The translations under genes were made by a program, and so were the position numbers. DNA of 64,000 bases. Origin: Colwellia sp. MB3u-45. GTDB lineage: Bacteria > Pseudomonadota > Gammaproteobacteria > Enterobacterales > Alteromonadaceae. The notes under the pieces were generated by a model. The model ran no database searches. It was not told the origin of the DNA and saw only the letters and a program-made list of their open reading frames with translations. The stretch is taken from contig NZ_JACGVC010000047.1 of the NCBI RefSeq assembly GCF_014077005.1, positions 186,001 through 250,000 of the forward strand, given 5' to 3'. Of this stretch, positions 9,056 through 19,898 are shown piece by piece (the stretch's first letter is position 1; each line of letters starts with the position of its first letter).

Positions 9056-9138
9056 ATTTACAGGGCTATATTTCAATACTCTTTCAACGCTCTTGCAAAA
9101 GCGCTAGGCAATAATAACTCCCGACAGGTCAATACAAC

Positions 9139-10992
9139 TTAGTTGTGATAAGTAATACCAAGATAAAGTGCGCGTTCTTGGCTGTTGAAGCCACTCGCCG
9201 TTTGATACGCTTTATCTAATAAATTAGTAATACGCGAAGAAACGCTAAAATTGTGAGATACATCGTAGTTCAGCCCTAAATTAATTAATTGATAACTCGC
9301 TAAATCAACCTTACCAATGCCGAATACGGCATCTTCTCTTGCACCAACAAATTGATATTCTGCGTAAACGTCTACTGCATTCACTGTGGTGACAAATTTA
9401 TAGTTGAATTTTTCTTTCGCGCGACGAATCAACTGCTCATAGCTTAAGCGGCCAGTATTATCTGTTGTCGATTGATCTTTGGCATCCGTATAAGAAAGAT
9501 TAAAGTCGTGCATACCACCAAAGCCGGCATAGTTAGCTGAGAGTTCAACACCATTAATTTCAACTTTTGCAAAATTTGCTGCCACACCATCTTTTTGACC
9601 AATTAGGTCATCAATTTTTGAACGGTATAAGCTAACACTGGTGTTAACTTCAGCAATTTTTGTTTCGAAAAACAACTCTACCGTTTCAGAAAGCTCTGAA
9701 TCAAGTGTTGGCGTGCCAAAACCTGGGTAGAATAAATCATTATAAGTCGGCACTTTAAAGCCAGTACCATAATTAAGCACCACGCGAGTATCTTCATCAA
9801 CTTTATGACCGACGCCAAAATTATACGTATTTTCTGAGTTAACATCTTCAACACTGTCGTGTCTTAATGTCGCTTCAAATGTCCATGTATTTTCAGTATA
9901 TAAGGTATGGGCGAAAACACCTGTGGTGTCTCTTTCTTCTTTGTCAAAAACTATGCTACTTTTAGAAACATCGTCTTGATAATAATCAACACCAATATTA
10001 ACTTGCAGATCATCAGAAAGTTGGCTGTTATTAACAATCGAGTATTGATTGCGACGGGTTTCAAAAATCCCTTGTGAAAGGCCATTACTTAAGCTGTCGA
10101 TACTGTCACGACTTTGCCCAACAGAAAAAACGGTCTTGTTATTTACACCTTTAATACTGGTCGCATAATTAGCACGCACTAACCACGTATGATTATTAAA
10201 ATCAGAGCCATTATAATAACCATCATATTCATTGTCGCCGCTATCACTTGATAACAACCACTCTACTGAAAAGTCTTCCGTGATTTTTTGCTGACCTCTA
10301 ATCGCTACCGAGGTAAAGTCGTAACCGTCATCATCAGTTTCAACGCCTTCTTGAACATCATAACCATCACTTTCTTCTTTACTGACGGTGATAGTCGTTT
10401 GGCCGTCACCATGGCTAATACCTGCGCCAGCTTTATACTTTTGATAATTGTCAGTACCAAAACTAGCACCGGCAAACAACTCTCCCGCTGATAACTGACG
10501 AGTAAATATTTGAATAACACCGCCAATAGCGTCTGAGCCCCACAATGCTGCACGTGGGCCTTGCACGATTTCGATACGCTCGATCATCTCTGGCGAAATG
10601 GTATTTAAATTTGTGCCGCCCGATGTAGCGGAACTCACTCGCACGCCATCAATCAGTATTAAGGTATGATCTGAGTTGGTGCCACGCATAAAAATTGAGG
10701 CGTTTTGCCCTCTACCGCCATTAGTGGCAATATCAATACTGGGTACTGTAGATAATAAATCTAAAAATGAAATTGGGTTAGCTAGCTCGATATCTGCACG
10801 TGTAATAACCACTTGGCTAGTCAGCGCATCGTCAATATTTAGGTGTGTACGGGTTGCCGTTACGGTTAATACTTCAATATCTTTTGCCTTACTTTCGGTG
10901 CTTGCTGAAGCGACAAAAGCTGTCGACATAGCACTGATAACGGCAAGTGATAATAGTGATTTTTTGAAAAAATTGTTTTGTTTAATGTTCAT
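9139..10992 (-). CDS. btuB: TonB-dependent outer membrane receptor, vitamin B12 transporter BtuB type
   Basis: 617 residues, the BtuB size. It has a signal peptide (residues 1 to about 30, ending SAMSTAFVASAS), then the TonB-box-like DIEVLTVTATRTH. The plug domain follows with GRGQNASIFMRGTNSDHTLILIDGVRV and IEIVQGPRAALWGSDAIGG, then a 22-strand-type barrel ending in the aromatic-terminated LYLGITYHN. The plug motifs fit BtuB, and a cobalamin riboswitch lies upstream on the same strand with only small frames between. Cobalamin or a related corrinoid is therefore the likely ligand, moved with TonB energy across the outer membrane. Repression by B12 through the riboswitch is inferred. A palindrome GCGCTTAAGCGC at 11034-11045 lies in its 5' region. 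Confidence 0.92.
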   Translation of the reverse strand: MNIKQNNFFKKSLLSLAVISAMSTAFVASASTESKAKDIEVLTVTATRTHLNIDDALTSQVVITRADIELANPISFLDLLSTVPSIDIATNGGRGQNASIFMRGTNSDHTLILIDGVRVSSATSGGTNLNTISPEMIERIEIVQGPRAALWGSDAIGGVIQIFTRQLSAGELFAGASFGTDNYQKYKAGAGISHGDGQTTITVSKEESDGYDVQEGVETDDDGYDFTSVAIRGQQKITEDFSVEWLLSSDSGDNEYDGYYNGSDFNNHTWLVRANYATSIKGVNNKTVFSVGQSRDSIDSLSNGLSQGIFETRRNQYSIVNNSQLSDDLQVNIGVDYYQDDVSKSSIVFDKEERDTTGVFAHTLYTENTWTFEATLRHDSVEDVNSENTYNFGVGHKVDEDTRVVLNYGTGFKVPTYNDLFYPGFGTPTLDSELSETVELFFETKIAEVNTSVSLYRSKIDDLIGQKDGVAANFAKVEINGVELSANYAGFGGMHDFNLSYTDAKDQSTTDNTGRLSYEQLIRRAKEKFNYKFVTTVNAVDVYAEYQFVGAREDAVFGIGKVDLASYQLINLGLNYDVSHNFSVSSRITNLLDKAYQTASGFNSQERALYLGITYHN

Positions 10993-11244
10993 ATGACCTC
11001 ATTAACGATGCCCTCCGCACCATTTTTATTACCGCGCTTAAGCGCAGTTTAATTATGCAAGTTAAAGTGCTCGGACTAACATGGCCACGCTTTCTATCAA
11101 TATATCTTTATATAAATAAAACGCTTAACACTATGATTACCGTTGCGGGGGCAGTGAAAAAATTTCATTTTCTTCCCTCGAACTTACTATGTAAAACAGT
11201 CACTAAAGTGTTCAGTTACTGTCGCTTGTTTAAATTTTTTCGTC

Positions 11245-11664
11245 TTAGTGAGTTGACAGCTTATTACTCGGCGTATCGACACCTTGATTAATCATGTCGT
11301 AAATTTTATCCCTAGCTAAATGCTGCTGACAGACATCAGCTAATCGCTCAAGTTGTATTTCTCGATGTTGATTAATATCAACCATGGCTTGGTGCACTTG
11401 GTTATTCATTTGCTTGGTGACTTTACTGGCCGCAATAGCAACAGCTGTAAAATGGGCAGAGTTGAAATGTAACTTCTGATGAAGATGATTAGGCACATAA
11501 CAAACCTTAACCGTCAGCTGAATTTTAGCCATGTGCTTAGTTAAATGCTTAGTTAAGTGTTTGAGTTTACCCAAAGTGCTGATATTTAATGGTTTAACTT
11601 TACCATAGATAAGCGTTTGAATTTTTTCTGAGTGTGGATGACTAACAGCTTTCATATCAAACAT
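11245..11664 (-). CDS. Hypothetical protein between the cobalamin riboswitch and btuB
   Basis: A 139-residue frame (MFDMKAVSHPHSEK...) that I do not recognise. It is His- and Lys-rich with predicted helices in the C-terminal half (VAIAASKVTKQMNNQVHQA, REIQLERLADVCQQHLARD) and no signal peptide or membrane segment. It sits in the same direction as, and about 250 bp before, btuB and is the first sizeable frame after the riboswitch, which is the main argument that it is real. There is no good Shine-Dalgarno before the ATG. It may instead be an untranslated part of a long btuB leader. Confidence 0.4.
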   Translation of the reverse strand: MFDMKAVSHPHSEKIQTLIYGKVKPLNISTLGKLKHLTKHLTKHMAKIQLTVKVCYVPNHLHQKLHFNSAHFTAVAIAASKVTKQMNNQVHQAMVDINQHREIQLERLADVCQQHLARDKIYDMINQGVDTPSNKLSTH

Positions 11665-11672
11665 TGCAACGC

Positions 11673-11840
11673 CTAACGAGTATCAAACCCAACATCAGTT
11701 GGTCGATATATGTGATTAACGTCGATAAGGTTTAGCGATATAGCGAGCAAATTCATTTTCACCACTGAGGCGGTATAAATGAAAATAGATAAAATATCCA
11801 ATGCCCGAGTAACCCGCTCGACGTGGTAACTAATGATCAT
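11673..11840 (-). CDS. Possible 55-residue leader ORF at the 3' edge of the cobalamin riboswitch
   Basis: An ATG at 11840 opens a 55-codon frame (MIISYHVERVTRALDILS..., ending VGFDTR) immediately after the B12 box. The AGGTG of the aptamer's closing sequence lies about 5 bases upstream and could act as its Shine-Dalgarno. Residues about 14-40 are moderately hydrophobic. No family is recognised. If translated, ligand binding would directly mask its start. Coding status is unproven. Confidence 0.25.
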   Translation of the reverse strand: MIISYHVERVTRALDILSIFIYTASVVKMNLLAISLNLIDVNHIYRPTDVGFDTR

Positions 11841-11844
11841 AATT

Positions 11845-12000
11845 CACCTGGTATCCTGACTTACAGCATCTAGATATATCCCTTCCCAAATCACTTTTAG
11901 CCAAAAGATTTAGTGGTTAATATATCGCTCTGTTTACAGTTGCGGGTACAGTTGTGGACTTTCACCACATTCCCAGCTTTATTTTATTACGCTTTCAAAA
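11845..12000 (-). promoter_or_regulatory. Cobalamin riboswitch
   Basis: Read on the minus strand, the region contains the AATGTGGTGAAAGTCCACAA and CCCGCAACTGTAA core and a GGGAAGG segment. It ends with the B12 box AGTCAGGATACC (plus-strand 11847-11861 is its complement). Order and spacing match the AdoCbl-class riboswitch. It precedes the small frames and btuB on the same strand and is expected to switch off receptor expression when B12 is plentiful. The exact 5' boundary is approximate. Confidence 0.92.
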
Positions 12001-12514
12001 CATAAAAAAGTAAAATTGAATATGACATTATTTAATTAATGGCGCGATTATCGACAGCTAGAGCGAAATAGCAAGGTTTATTTTTTATTCACTGGGCTGT
12101 TAAGAATATAAATATCCTCACTTTTTCAAAATAATATCACCGCAATATAACCGGGTTCCTAAGCATAAAAGTTAACTGATTAGCTTTATTTTGTCTCCAT
12201 GGCCGTTCAACTCAACAACTAACAACTTATCGTTAAAGCGTCAATTCAAGCCAATTTTCACCCCATAATGCCGAAAAATATAGCAAACAAGTTTAGCGCA
12301 TTAAGTACTTAGTTATGATGCGTTAACATCGAGTTGGCCAATAATAGCCCCTAGGATAATTAAAAAATTAATCATTGTGTCTCTGTTTTTGATAAAGTAA
12401 AAAGTACTCAGCCTAATAACAGCTAGCTCATGGCGATACATAGTTCATAGCAAGGCGAATACTAGTAACAAGACTGATAGTAAGACCACAGCGAGTCAAC
12501 AAGGAAAATACATA
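12001..12514. other. Intergenic region between divergent B12 units
   Basis: About 510 bp of AT-rich DNA between the 5' edge of the riboswitch and the BtuF-like gene. It must hold the divergent promoters. I see no second riboswitch on the plus strand, no RNA gene and no repeat; an AAGGAAA just before 12515 is the ribosome site of the BtuF-like gene. Confidence 0.5.
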
Positions 12515-13324
12515 ATGCCAGTTGCTGAACCTAAATGGCCAGAACGAATTATCTGCTTAACAGAAGAAACCACCGAAGCACTTTATCTGATGGAAGAAGA
12601 TCATCGCATTATTGGCATTTCAGCTTATACCATGCGCCCTGAACGCGCGCGAAAAGAAAAAACAAAAGTAAGTGCTTACATCACCGCAAGAACAGAAAAA
12701 ATAGTCGCACTAAAACCAGATTTAGTGCTGGCCTTTTCTGATATGCAAGCCGATATTGTTGCCGATTTAATCAAAGAAGGTATACAAGTGCATTGCTTTA
12801 ATCATCGCAGTGTCAGTGAAATTTTGCAGATGATACGCACCTTATCAGGCTTAATCGGTAAACCAGAAAAAGGCGATAAGTTAGTCAGCGACTTACAACA
12901 TAATTTAAGCAAAATTAAACAACAAGCTGCCAAGCTGCCTGTGCGCCCAAAAGTTTATTTTGAAGAATGGTTTGACCCTATTATCACCGGCATTGGCTGG
13001 GTAAGTGAGCTAATAGAAATTGCCGGTGGTATACACTGTTATCAAGAGTTTTCCGGCCAGTCCTTAGCCAAAAACCGCATTGTGGCAAACCCCAGTGATG
13101 TTATTGCCAAACAGCCTGATATCTACATTGCCTCTTGGTGTGGTCGTAAATTTGATCAAGAAAAAGTTACCTCTAGAGCGGGTTGGCAAGCAATACCTGC
13201 GATAAAAAATGGTGACATCTATGAGATAAACTCTACCGATATTTTACAGCCAGGACCCGCAGCATTAACTGACGGGGTTGAACAACTAGCCAACATTATC
13301 AAACAATGGGCCGAACGCGCGTAA
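12515..13324 (+). CDS. BtuF-like cobalamin-binding-fold protein without signal peptide
   Basis: 269 residues of the periplasmic-binding (class III, helical backbone) fold. It opens with ERIICLTEETTEALYLMEED and GISAYTMRPERARKEKTKVSAY, has ALKPDLVLAFSDMQADI in the middle, and ends with QPDIYIASWCGRKFD and GDIYEINSTDILQPGPA. Relatives are BtuF and other metal-chelate binding proteins. BtuF normally has a cleaved leader; here the mature-like sequence begins almost at once (MPVAEPKWPERII), so the protein appears cytoplasmic. No BtuC or BtuD is nearby. The next gene, a giant sensor kinase, begins after one intervening base, so they are surely co-transcribed. The divergent btuB side suggests a corrinoid ligand. 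A role as ligand sensor is inferred. Confidence 0.78.
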   Translation: MPVAEPKWPERIICLTEETTEALYLMEEDHRIIGISAYTMRPERARKEKTKVSAYITARTEKIVALKPDLVLAFSDMQADIVADLIKEGIQVHCFNHRSVSEILQMIRTLSGLIGKPEKGDKLVSDLQHNLSKIKQQAAKLPVRPKVYFEEWFDPIITGIGWVSELIEIAGGIHCYQEFSGQSLAKNRIVANPSDVIAKQPDIYIASWCGRKFDQEKVTSRAGWQAIPAIKNGDIYEINSTDILQPGPAALTDGVEQLANIIKQWAERA

Positions 13325-13325
13325 T

Positions 13326-16300
13326 ATGTTAAATTTTTTCAGCATTAAAAACAGCTTAATCACCATAGTCTGTACTTTATCTTTCATTTTTAGTGGCCAA
13401 GGTTTAGGGCAAGAACTTGATAAAGTTTCTATTCAGCTCAACTGGCTGCATCAATTTCAATATGCCGGCTATTACGCAGCCAAAGAGCAAGGCTTTTATC
13501 GAGCATTGGGCTTAGAGGTAGAGTTAAGAGAATTCAAAGGTTCAAGCCCCATTGAAGATTATGTCATCGACGGCAGGGCCGATTATGGCATCAATGACTC
13601 AAGTTTAATTGTCGCGAAAAATAATGGCAAACCTGTTGTTATTGTCGCACAAATATTTCAACATTCACCGGCGACTATCGCCACATTAAGATCTTCTCGC
13701 ATTGCCCGTCCATTTGATCTGATTGGTAAGCGCATCATGATAGATACAAGATTGAAAAATTTTGCCCCTATTACTGCCATGCTTATGCAAGCAGAACAAG
13801 ATATGTCAGCCTTTACTTGGCAAGAACAAAGTGACAGATTTTCAGCGTTAATTACCGGTAAAACCGATGCTATTTTAATTTATGACACTAATGAGCCCTT
13901 TGAATTTGACCAAGCAAATATTGATATATTAACCATTAGCCCAAGAGACTACGGTATTGATTTTTATGGCGACAATCTTTTCACCAGTGAGTCAGAGGTA
14001 AAAAACAACCCTCAACGTGTACAAGCAATGCGTCAAGCAACCATAAAAGGTTGGCAATATGCGCTCAATCATAAAGCAGAAATCATTAAATTAATTGCAG
14101 AAAAATATAATAGCCAAAACAAGTCTTATCGCCACTTAGCTTTTGAAGCTGACGAAATTAGTAAAATAATTTTAGCTAAATTTATTCCTCTTGGCTCAAT
14201 CGCCCGCACCCGCATGGAAAAAATAGCTGAGATTTATTATCAACTGGGCATGATAGATAAGCCTTTCATCCCCACCAATCTATTACTAGAAGACGCCTTA
14301 AGCAGCTTTGCGCCTAAACAACTTGCCATTAATAGCAGTACGTCATTAATTATTGTCATGGTAATAATTTCACTGTTATTAATTTTTTCAACACTGCTGC
14401 TACCAAGATTAGTTAGTGAACAACACCTAGCCTCCTTTATGGCATCAAAAAAATTCCCCTTTATCGTCCATACCGTATCGATATTAAATATCGCCATTAT
14501 TTTTAGTGTTATTTACTTATCCTTGCAAGACAATGAAAAAATCAGCCAAGCCAATATCAAAAAAAATCTTGAATTTGTCGTTGAAGCAACAAAAAATAGA
14601 CTCAATGATTGGTTAAGTGAGCAAGAAAACCTATTAAAACAAATAGCTAAAGATGACACATTAGTTAATCTCACTAAAAGCTTACTGTTGCAATCCCAGT
14701 TAAACGACACACTCATCAAAACAAAATCACAGCAAAATATTCGCCAATACTTGCGCCAAACGAGTCTTGAAAACCAAGGTTTTTCAGTTATTAATCAAGA
14801 CTTCATCAACATTAGCGCTGATGACAATGACCGCCTAGGTAAAACTAACCTAATAGCCCAACAACACCCCGAGATTATCACTGCTGTTTTTGCTGGAAAA
14901 AGTCGTTTTGTGCCTTCAATAAACTCTGGTGTTAAGCACTCACTTAGCCATTCGGCCAACACGATAGATCAATACAATATGTATATGATCACGCCGATCC
15001 TCGATGAAAAAGATCAGGTTATTGCGGCATTATCCATTAGCATTCAAGTCAGTGGCCAAATCTCTACTATTATACAGCAAGGTCGCATTGGCGCCTCAGG
15101 CGAAAGCTACTTAGTCAGTCGATTAGGCCAAATGCTCTCAAAAAGTCGCTTTGATGCTGAATTATCATCACTAAACTATTTTCAAGAACACAGCAAAAAT
15201 AAGCAAATGATCACACTTAAAGACCCACAGATTAATGTCATGAAAAACCCTGATGCCGTGATTAACAGCCAGCAATTACCCTTTACTTTTATGGCAAACC
15301 AATTGATCAATAATGCCCGTTCAGACAACATTAGCTTGATCACAGATCATAAAATTGCCAGTAATGTCTTGGGGTATAACGACTATCGCGGTGTCACCGT
15401 TTATGGTGCTTGGTTATGGAACAATCAGTACGGCTTTGGTATTGCAACCGAAATTAATGCAGATGAAGCCATGGGGGGCGTAAGTTCACTGCGTAATGAA
15501 TTGATGTTAATTGCTGTTATTACCTTACTATTAACCTTAACGTCTAACGTATTTACACTCACGGTTGGCCAACGTTCAACAAAATATATGCGCCACTCGA
15601 AAGCAGAATTAGAGCAACTTGTTGCACAACGTACCGCTGAATTACATCAACGCGAACGTGCAATGTGGCAGTTATATGAACATGCGCCAGTGGCTTATGC
15701 GACCTTAAACGCTCAAGGCGAGTTTATTAAACACAATTTTGTCTTCGCACAAATGTTTAAACGCCCAAGAGGCACGTTTTCCTCCTTAAATTGGCAAAGC
15801 TTTGTTGCGCCAGCCCATTACGTGCACCAAATATTTCAGACTAAATCTCGGCTTTTAGAGTGTGAAGTACCAGTCAAAATAAATGACAAAAAAACTATCG
15901 ACACTATGATGTCTGCCCTGCCGGTTTATGATGACGATAATAAATTAACCGAAGTGCGGTTAACGTTAATCGATGTGACGCAAAAAAATGCCGCCAAAGC
16001 ACAATTTGCCGCCTTAATGGAGTCAGCACCTGATGCCATATTGATGTTAGATAAACATCGAGAGCACAGCATTGTTAACTCGCAAGTATTAAGCATGTTT
16101 GGCTACGAAAAAGCTGAGCTTATTGGCGAAAAAATTGAGCGATTATTACCAGAAGAAACAAGCTTACATATTTTTCACCACTTATTGCACGAACCTACCC
16201 TAGAGAAAAAGCTCATCGAGCTTAACGGTAGACGTAAAAACGGTAGTGAATTCTCTGCAGAAGTCACCGTTAGCGCCGTCGATATTCATAATGATCGCTT

Positions 16301-18983
16301 TATTGTTGCCATTATTCGAGACATCACCAAACGCAAAAACCGTGACGCGGCATTGGCTGAGCATCTGCTTTTCCAACAAGCACTGGCTGATACCATTCCA
16401 TACCCGATTTTTGTTAAAGACCCTGACTTGAAATTTACTAACGTTAACAAAGCCTATGAACAAACCTTTAATGTTAAAAGAGCGGATATTATTGGTAAAA
16501 CCGTACTAGACCTCGCCTATTTGCCATTAGCAGACCGAAAAGCCTACCAAACAGAAGACAAGGCAGTTATTGACTCAATGGGCATGGTGCGAAAAGAAAT
16601 ACCGCTGGTTTACGCCGATGGCTTAGAACATACCACCATGTATTGGGTAAAAAGCTTTGCTAAAGCTGATGGCTGCACGGGCGGCTTATTAGGTACCTTT
16701 GTTGATATCAGTGAACAAAAAATGGCCGAGCAAACATTGGCTCATGCCAAAGCATTAGCAGAAGAAGCGGTTAAAGCTAAATCAAATTTCTTAGCCAATA
16801 TGTCACATGAAATACGCACACCAATGAATGCTATTATTGGTATGTCGGCGTTAGCATTGAAAACCGATTTAACACCCGAACAAAAAAATCATATTGCCAA
16901 GGTCAATCTCGCGGCCGAATCCTTGCTAGGTATCGTTAATGATATTTTAGACTTTTCAAAAATTGAAGCCAATAAACTCGACATTGAATCTATCCCGTTT
17001 TGCTTAGATGATATTCTCGATAACCTCAGTATGATGTTAGTCGATAAGCTGAACGAGACACAAACTGAGTTGATTTTTGATGTTGAAAATACCGTCCCCA
17101 TTAACCTTATTGGTGACCCACTGCGCCTGAGCCAAATATTAACTAACCTTGGCAGTAATGCTGCTAAGTTCACTGAACAAGGGCAAATAAAAATTCACGT
17201 TTCATGTCTCAGTAAGCGTGACGATAACGTTACCTTAAAATTTTCTATTTGTGACACTGGCATAGGGATGAGTGCGCAGCAACAAAAAAAATTATTTCAA
17301 TCCTTCAGTCAGGCAGACGCCTCAACAACACGAAAATATGGCGGAACCGGTTTAGGATTAGCGATTTGCAAGCGCCTTGTTGAATTATTGGGTGGTGAAA
17401 TATGGTTAGAAAGCGAAGAAGATAAGGGCAGTCAATTTCATTTTACCCTTAGCTACCAAAGCCAGTCATCGGAAGATATAAACGCTAAAAAAACTAATTT
17501 AACCTCAGTTGAAGGTTTAACCATCGCTTTAATCACCGACAATAAAATCTATAAAACTATTTTACAGCGGATGTTAACGTCTTCGGGCTTTCTCGTCGAA
17601 AATTTCAACTCTGTCGCCGAAGCGCTGCCAGAGCTAAAAAACAAAAACAAGGTTTTTGATGTCATAATATTCGACCTGATCAATTGCAGTGACAATCAAC
17701 ACTGTAACGACTTAGGCTTAATACTCGCTGCTAGCATAGGTTTGCCGATATTACATATTCTCCCTAACAAGCAAAAAATGTCGGAGCTTGCACTTAAAGG
17801 TAATGAGCAATACTCCACACTTTGTAAACCCATAACCTCGTCTAATTTACTCGACAGTTTATTGCTAGCTTTGGCTCAGGAAAACCTGCGTAGTGAGCCA
17901 TATAATGCTTCCCTGCGTGAAGTCCCCTTGGCCATAAATACACTTCAGGGTGCAAGAATATTACTGGTAGAAGATAATGAAATAAATCAAGAATTAGCGA
18001 CTGAGTTATTAACGCATCATGGTATTGAAGTGGTGGTCTCCAATAACGGCCAAGAAGCCATAGACCGCCTTAACCATCAACACTTTGACTGTGTGTTAAT
18101 GGACTGCCAAATGCCTATTAAAGACGGCTACACCACCACACGAGAATTACGTCAAGACCCACGATTTATCGATTTACCTATTATAGCGATGACCGCTAAT
18201 GTCATGGCGGGCGATCGTCAAAAAGCCTTAGACTCAGGCATGAATGAACATATTGGCAAACCCATCAATACCGATGAACTATTTGTCAAATTGACAAAGT
18301 GGGTGAGACCCAAGAGTACAAATAATACAAATAATGCCAATACGTTAGATAAAATAGCGAGGACAACAGACGATAGAGCTCAGCCATTAGCTGATAAAAA
18401 TCAGCAAATGGCTATTCCTGAACTCAACGGCATCGACATAAAAGCAGGTTTAGCGATAGCGCAAAATAATCACGACTTGTATCTACGCTTATTGCTTAAA
18501 TTTAAAACTAACTATGCAAATGCTATGGCACCCATTTCCGTGGCATTAAACAACCATGACTTTGCTCAAATAGAATTACTGGCACATACCTTAAAAGGTG
18601 TCGCTGGCAATATTGGCGCAACAGCACTTTACGCGCTATGCCAACAGCTAGAAAACAACGCTGTCCAGCGTGATATAAAACCACTGCTGTTAACACAGTG
18701 CCAAGATGAACTTAGTCGTATTGAACTTGCGCTAGCACCGCTAGAGCATCAAGAGCCTGCTGATATAAAGTTCAATGTGTCAGCCTGCAAAACACTTATG
18801 GCGCAATTGATTATTGATGTAGAACATTGTGATGTTGCCGCTATTGATAGCATTCATACCTTGCTAGCAATGAGCCAACAGCAAAGCTATCACCAAGCAC
18901 TAAAAGACATTAGGGCAAAAATTGAAGTTTATGAATTTGACGATGCGGCGGAACTACTGAAGGACATTAATATTTATTCATAA
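13326..18983 (+). CDS. Hybrid sensor histidine kinase with NMT1/THI5-like sensor, PAS domains, receiver and HPt
   Basis: 1885 residues. In order: signal peptide (1-29); an NMT1/THI5/SsuA-type solute-binding domain (about 33-320, with [20 protein letters not shown]); membrane segments near 342-363 and 376-400; an extracytoplasmic Cache-like sensor (about 405-720); a third membrane segment (about 725-748). Then come three PAS domains (about 776-880, 892-1010, 1015-1135) and a HisKA domain with phospho-acceptor His1161 in [10 protein letters not shown]. The HATPase follows ([22 protein letters not shown]), then a degenerate receiver (about 1397-1520), a full receiver with Asp1593 in VLMDCQMP, and an HPt domain with His1754 in [10 protein letters not shown]. 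This is a complete phosphorelay in one chain. NMT1-type domains bind pyrimidines, sulfonates or nitrate in relatives; the ligand here is unknown. No separate response regulator is adjacent. Confidence 0.9.
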   Translation: MLNFFSIKNSLITIVCTLSFIFSGQGLGQELDKVSIQLNWLHQFQYAGYYAAKEQGFYRALGLEVELREFKGSSPIEDYVIDGRADYGINDSSLIVAKNNGKPVVIVAQIFQHSPATIATLRSSRIARPFDLIGKRIMIDTRLKNFAPITAMLMQAEQDMSAFTWQEQSDRFSALITGKTDAILIYDTNEPFEFDQANIDILTISPRDYGIDFYGDNLFTSESEVKNNPQRVQAMRQATIKGWQYALNHKAEIIKLIAEKYNSQNKSYRHLAFEADEISKIILAKFIPLGSIARTRMEKIAEIYYQLGMIDKPFIPTNLLLEDALSSFAPKQLAINSSTSLIIVMVIISLLLIFSTLLLPRLVSEQHLASFMASKKFPFIVHTVSILNIAIIFSVIYLSLQDNEKISQANIKKNLEFVVEATKNRLNDWLSEQENLLKQIAKDDTLVNLTKSLLLQSQLNDTLIKTKSQQNIRQYLRQTSLENQGFSVINQDFINISADDNDRLGKTNLIAQQHPEIITAVFAGKSRFVPSINSGVKHSLSHSANTIDQYNMYMITPILDEKDQVIAALSISIQVSGQISTIIQQGRIGASGESYLVSRLGQMLSKSRFDAELSSLNYFQEHSKNKQMITLKDPQINVMKNPDAVINSQQLPFTFMANQLINNARSDNISLITDHKIASNVLGYNDYRGVTVYGAWLWNNQYGFGIATEINADEAMGGVSSLRNELMLIAVITLLLTLTSNVFTLTVGQRSTKYMRHSKAELEQLVAQRTAELHQRERAMWQLYEHAPVAYATLNAQGEFIKHNFVFAQMFKRPRGTFSSLNWQSFVAPAHYVHQIFQTKSRLLECEVPVKINDKKTIDTMMSALPVYDDDNKLTEVRLTLIDVTQKNAAKAQFAALMESAPDAILMLDKHREHSIVNSQVLSMFGYEKAELIGEKIERLLPEETSLHIFHHLLHEPTLEKKLIELNGRRKNGSEFSAEVTVSAVDIHNDRFIVAIIRDITKRKNRDAALAEHLLFQQALADTIPYPIFVKDPDLKFTNVNKAYEQTFNVKRADIIGKTVLDLAYLPLADRKAYQTEDKAVIDSMGMVRKEIPLVYADGLEHTTMYWVKSFAKADGCTGGLLGTFVDISEQKMAEQTLAHAKALAEEAVKAKSNFLANMSHEIRTPMNAIIGMSALALKTDLTPEQKNHIAKVNLAAESLLGIVNDILDFSKIEANKLDIESIPFCLDDILDNLSMMLVDKLNETQTELIFDVENTVPINLIGDPLRLSQILTNLGSNAAKFTEQGQIKIHVSCLSKRDDNVTLKFSICDTGIGMSAQQQKKLFQSFSQADASTTRKYGGTGLGLAICKRLVELLGGEIWLESEEDKGSQFHFTLSYQSQSSEDINAKKTNLTSVEGLTIALITDNKIYKTILQRMLTSSGFLVENFNSVAEALPELKNKNKVFDVIIFDLINCSDNQHCNDLGLILAASIGLPILHILPNKQKMSELALKGNEQYSTLCKPITSSNLLDSLLLALAQENLRSEPYNASLREVPLAINTLQGARILLVEDNEINQELATELLTHHGIEVVVSNNGQEAIDRLNHQHFDCVLMDCQMPIKDGYTTTRELRQDPRFIDLPIIAMTANVMAGDRQKALDSGMNEHIGKPINTDELFVKLTKWVRPKSTNNTNNANTLDKIARTTDDRAQPLADKNQQMAIPELNGIDIKAGLAIAQNNHDLYLRLLLKFKTNYANAMAPISVALNNHDFAQIELLAHTLKGVAGNIGATALYALCQQLENNAVQRDIKPLLLTQCQDELSRIELALAPLEHQEPADIKFNVSACKTLMAQLIIDVEHCDVAAIDSIHTLLAMSQQQSYHQALKDIRAKIEVYEFDDAAELLKDINIYS

Positions 18984-19126
18984 ACTAATCAACCAACAAC
19001 ATAAAAGACACAGCAGACATAACTCATTGAATTTTAAGTACTGTCAGTAAATTGTCGGGTAAAAGTCGTAGTAAAAATTTATCTAGTAATGAATAATTCA
19101 ATCAGAACAGTTACAAGGAGAAGTAA

Positions 19127-19594
19127 ATGATGGTTCGACAGTTAAGACTTAAACGAGCATGGTCTCAAGAGCAACTAGCCCAGTTCAGTGGCTTAAATAT
19201 AAGAACTATCCAACGCATTGAACGAGGCCAAAAAGCAGGCTTGGAATCACTAAAATCTCTTGCTGCTGTTTTTGAAATTGAACTTGATGAATTGCTGGAG
19301 AAAGAAAATATGAATAGCTCAGACAACTATAGTGCAGAAGAAAGTCGTATTATCGATCATGTTAGAGACATTAAAGGATTTTACAGTCACCTGATTAATT
19401 ATACGGTGATAATTCTCGCTTTATTTTTAGTTAATTTTTTAACTAGCCCTGGGTATTATTGGGCTTGGTGGGCGGCGTTTGGCTGGGGTGTAGGGCTAAT
19501 ATCTCACGGCATTAGTGTCTTTGAGCTATATAGCTTTTTTGGTGCTGATTGGGAAAAGAAACAAATTGAAAAAAGGCTAGGTAAAAAACTTTAA
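19127..19594 (+). CDS. XRE-family helix-turn-helix protein with C-terminal 2TM domain
   Basis: 155 residues. The N-terminal half is a Cro/CI-type helix-turn-helix (about 4-60, RAWSQEQLAQFSGLNIRTIQRIERGQ). After a linker there is a 2TM domain with membrane segments about 87-105 and 110-130 (YTVIILALFLVNFLTS, YYWAWWAAFGWGVGLISHG) followed by a conserved basic tail. An AAGGAG precedes the ATG by about seven bases. Such proteins are membrane-tethered regulators of unknown signal. It stands alone, 143 bp after the sensor kinase. Confidence 0.88.
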   Translation: MMVRQLRLKRAWSQEQLAQFSGLNIRTIQRIERGQKAGLESLKSLAAVFEIELDELLEKENMNSSDNYSAEESRIIDHVRDIKGFYSHLINYTVIILALFLVNFLTSPGYYWAWWAAFGWGVGLISHGISVFELYSFFGADWEKKQIEKRLGKKL

Positions 19595-19616
19595 AGCCCC
19601 TAAAAATCAAGTAATA

Positions 19617-19898
19617 CCCGTTCCGTTTAGTTTGTGATCTTGTTGTATGCAGAAGCAATAAATCAAGGAGCAGGTATATACCCGCTCAACTTCAAGATGC
19701 AGACTTCAGCAAACTGAGAAAGGGTTAGCTACTAGGCATGGGTTGAAGAGAATAGTTGTTCTCGCAACTGCTCCGGTGTGACTCTAATAACCCACATCTA
19801 TGTGGGAATATTGTCGAAATTCATAACGCCTTAGATGACCCTTTATCGGCTTGCCCATAGGGAGCTTAGCTCTGACACTGCTCCTTGAGCGGAACGTG
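19617..19898. ncRNA. Multi-hairpin element: candidate structured RNA or MITE-like repeat
   Basis: The element is closed by CGTTCCG (19619-19625) with CGGAACG (19890-19896) and by a perfect 11-bp pair TCAAGGAGCAG (19663-19673) with CTGCTCCTTGA (19878-19888). Inside are GGGTTA/TAACCC (19722-19727/19788-19793), GAGAA/TTCTC (19748-19752/19759-19763), CCCACAT/ATGTGGG (19791-19797/19800-19806), and GCCC/GGG and GAGC/GCTC hairpins near 19852-19873. No open frame runs through it. Nested helices of this density are typical of a folded RNA or a miniature mobile element. Strand and class cannot be decided by eye. A related phrase, CCCGACTTCAAGATACAG, recurs near 32140. Confidence 0.5.

Noticed and set aside
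8957-9142. 61-codon plus-strand frame after the sugar kinase
   Set aside because: It is made of two terminator hairpins and has no ribosome site or recognisable protein character.
10676-10996. 106-codon frame opposite btuB
   Set aside because: It lies wholly antisense to the clear BtuB signal peptide and plug domain; a shadow frame.
11055-11291. 78-codon plus-strand frame in the btuB leader
   Set aside because: Low-complexity hydrophobic and basic mix, no ribosome site, overlaps the opposite-strand candidate gene.
11673-11840. CbtB-like cobalt transporter subunit after the riboswitch
   Set aside because: Length is similar, but no His-rich C-terminal motif or clear single membrane helix of CbtB is seen.
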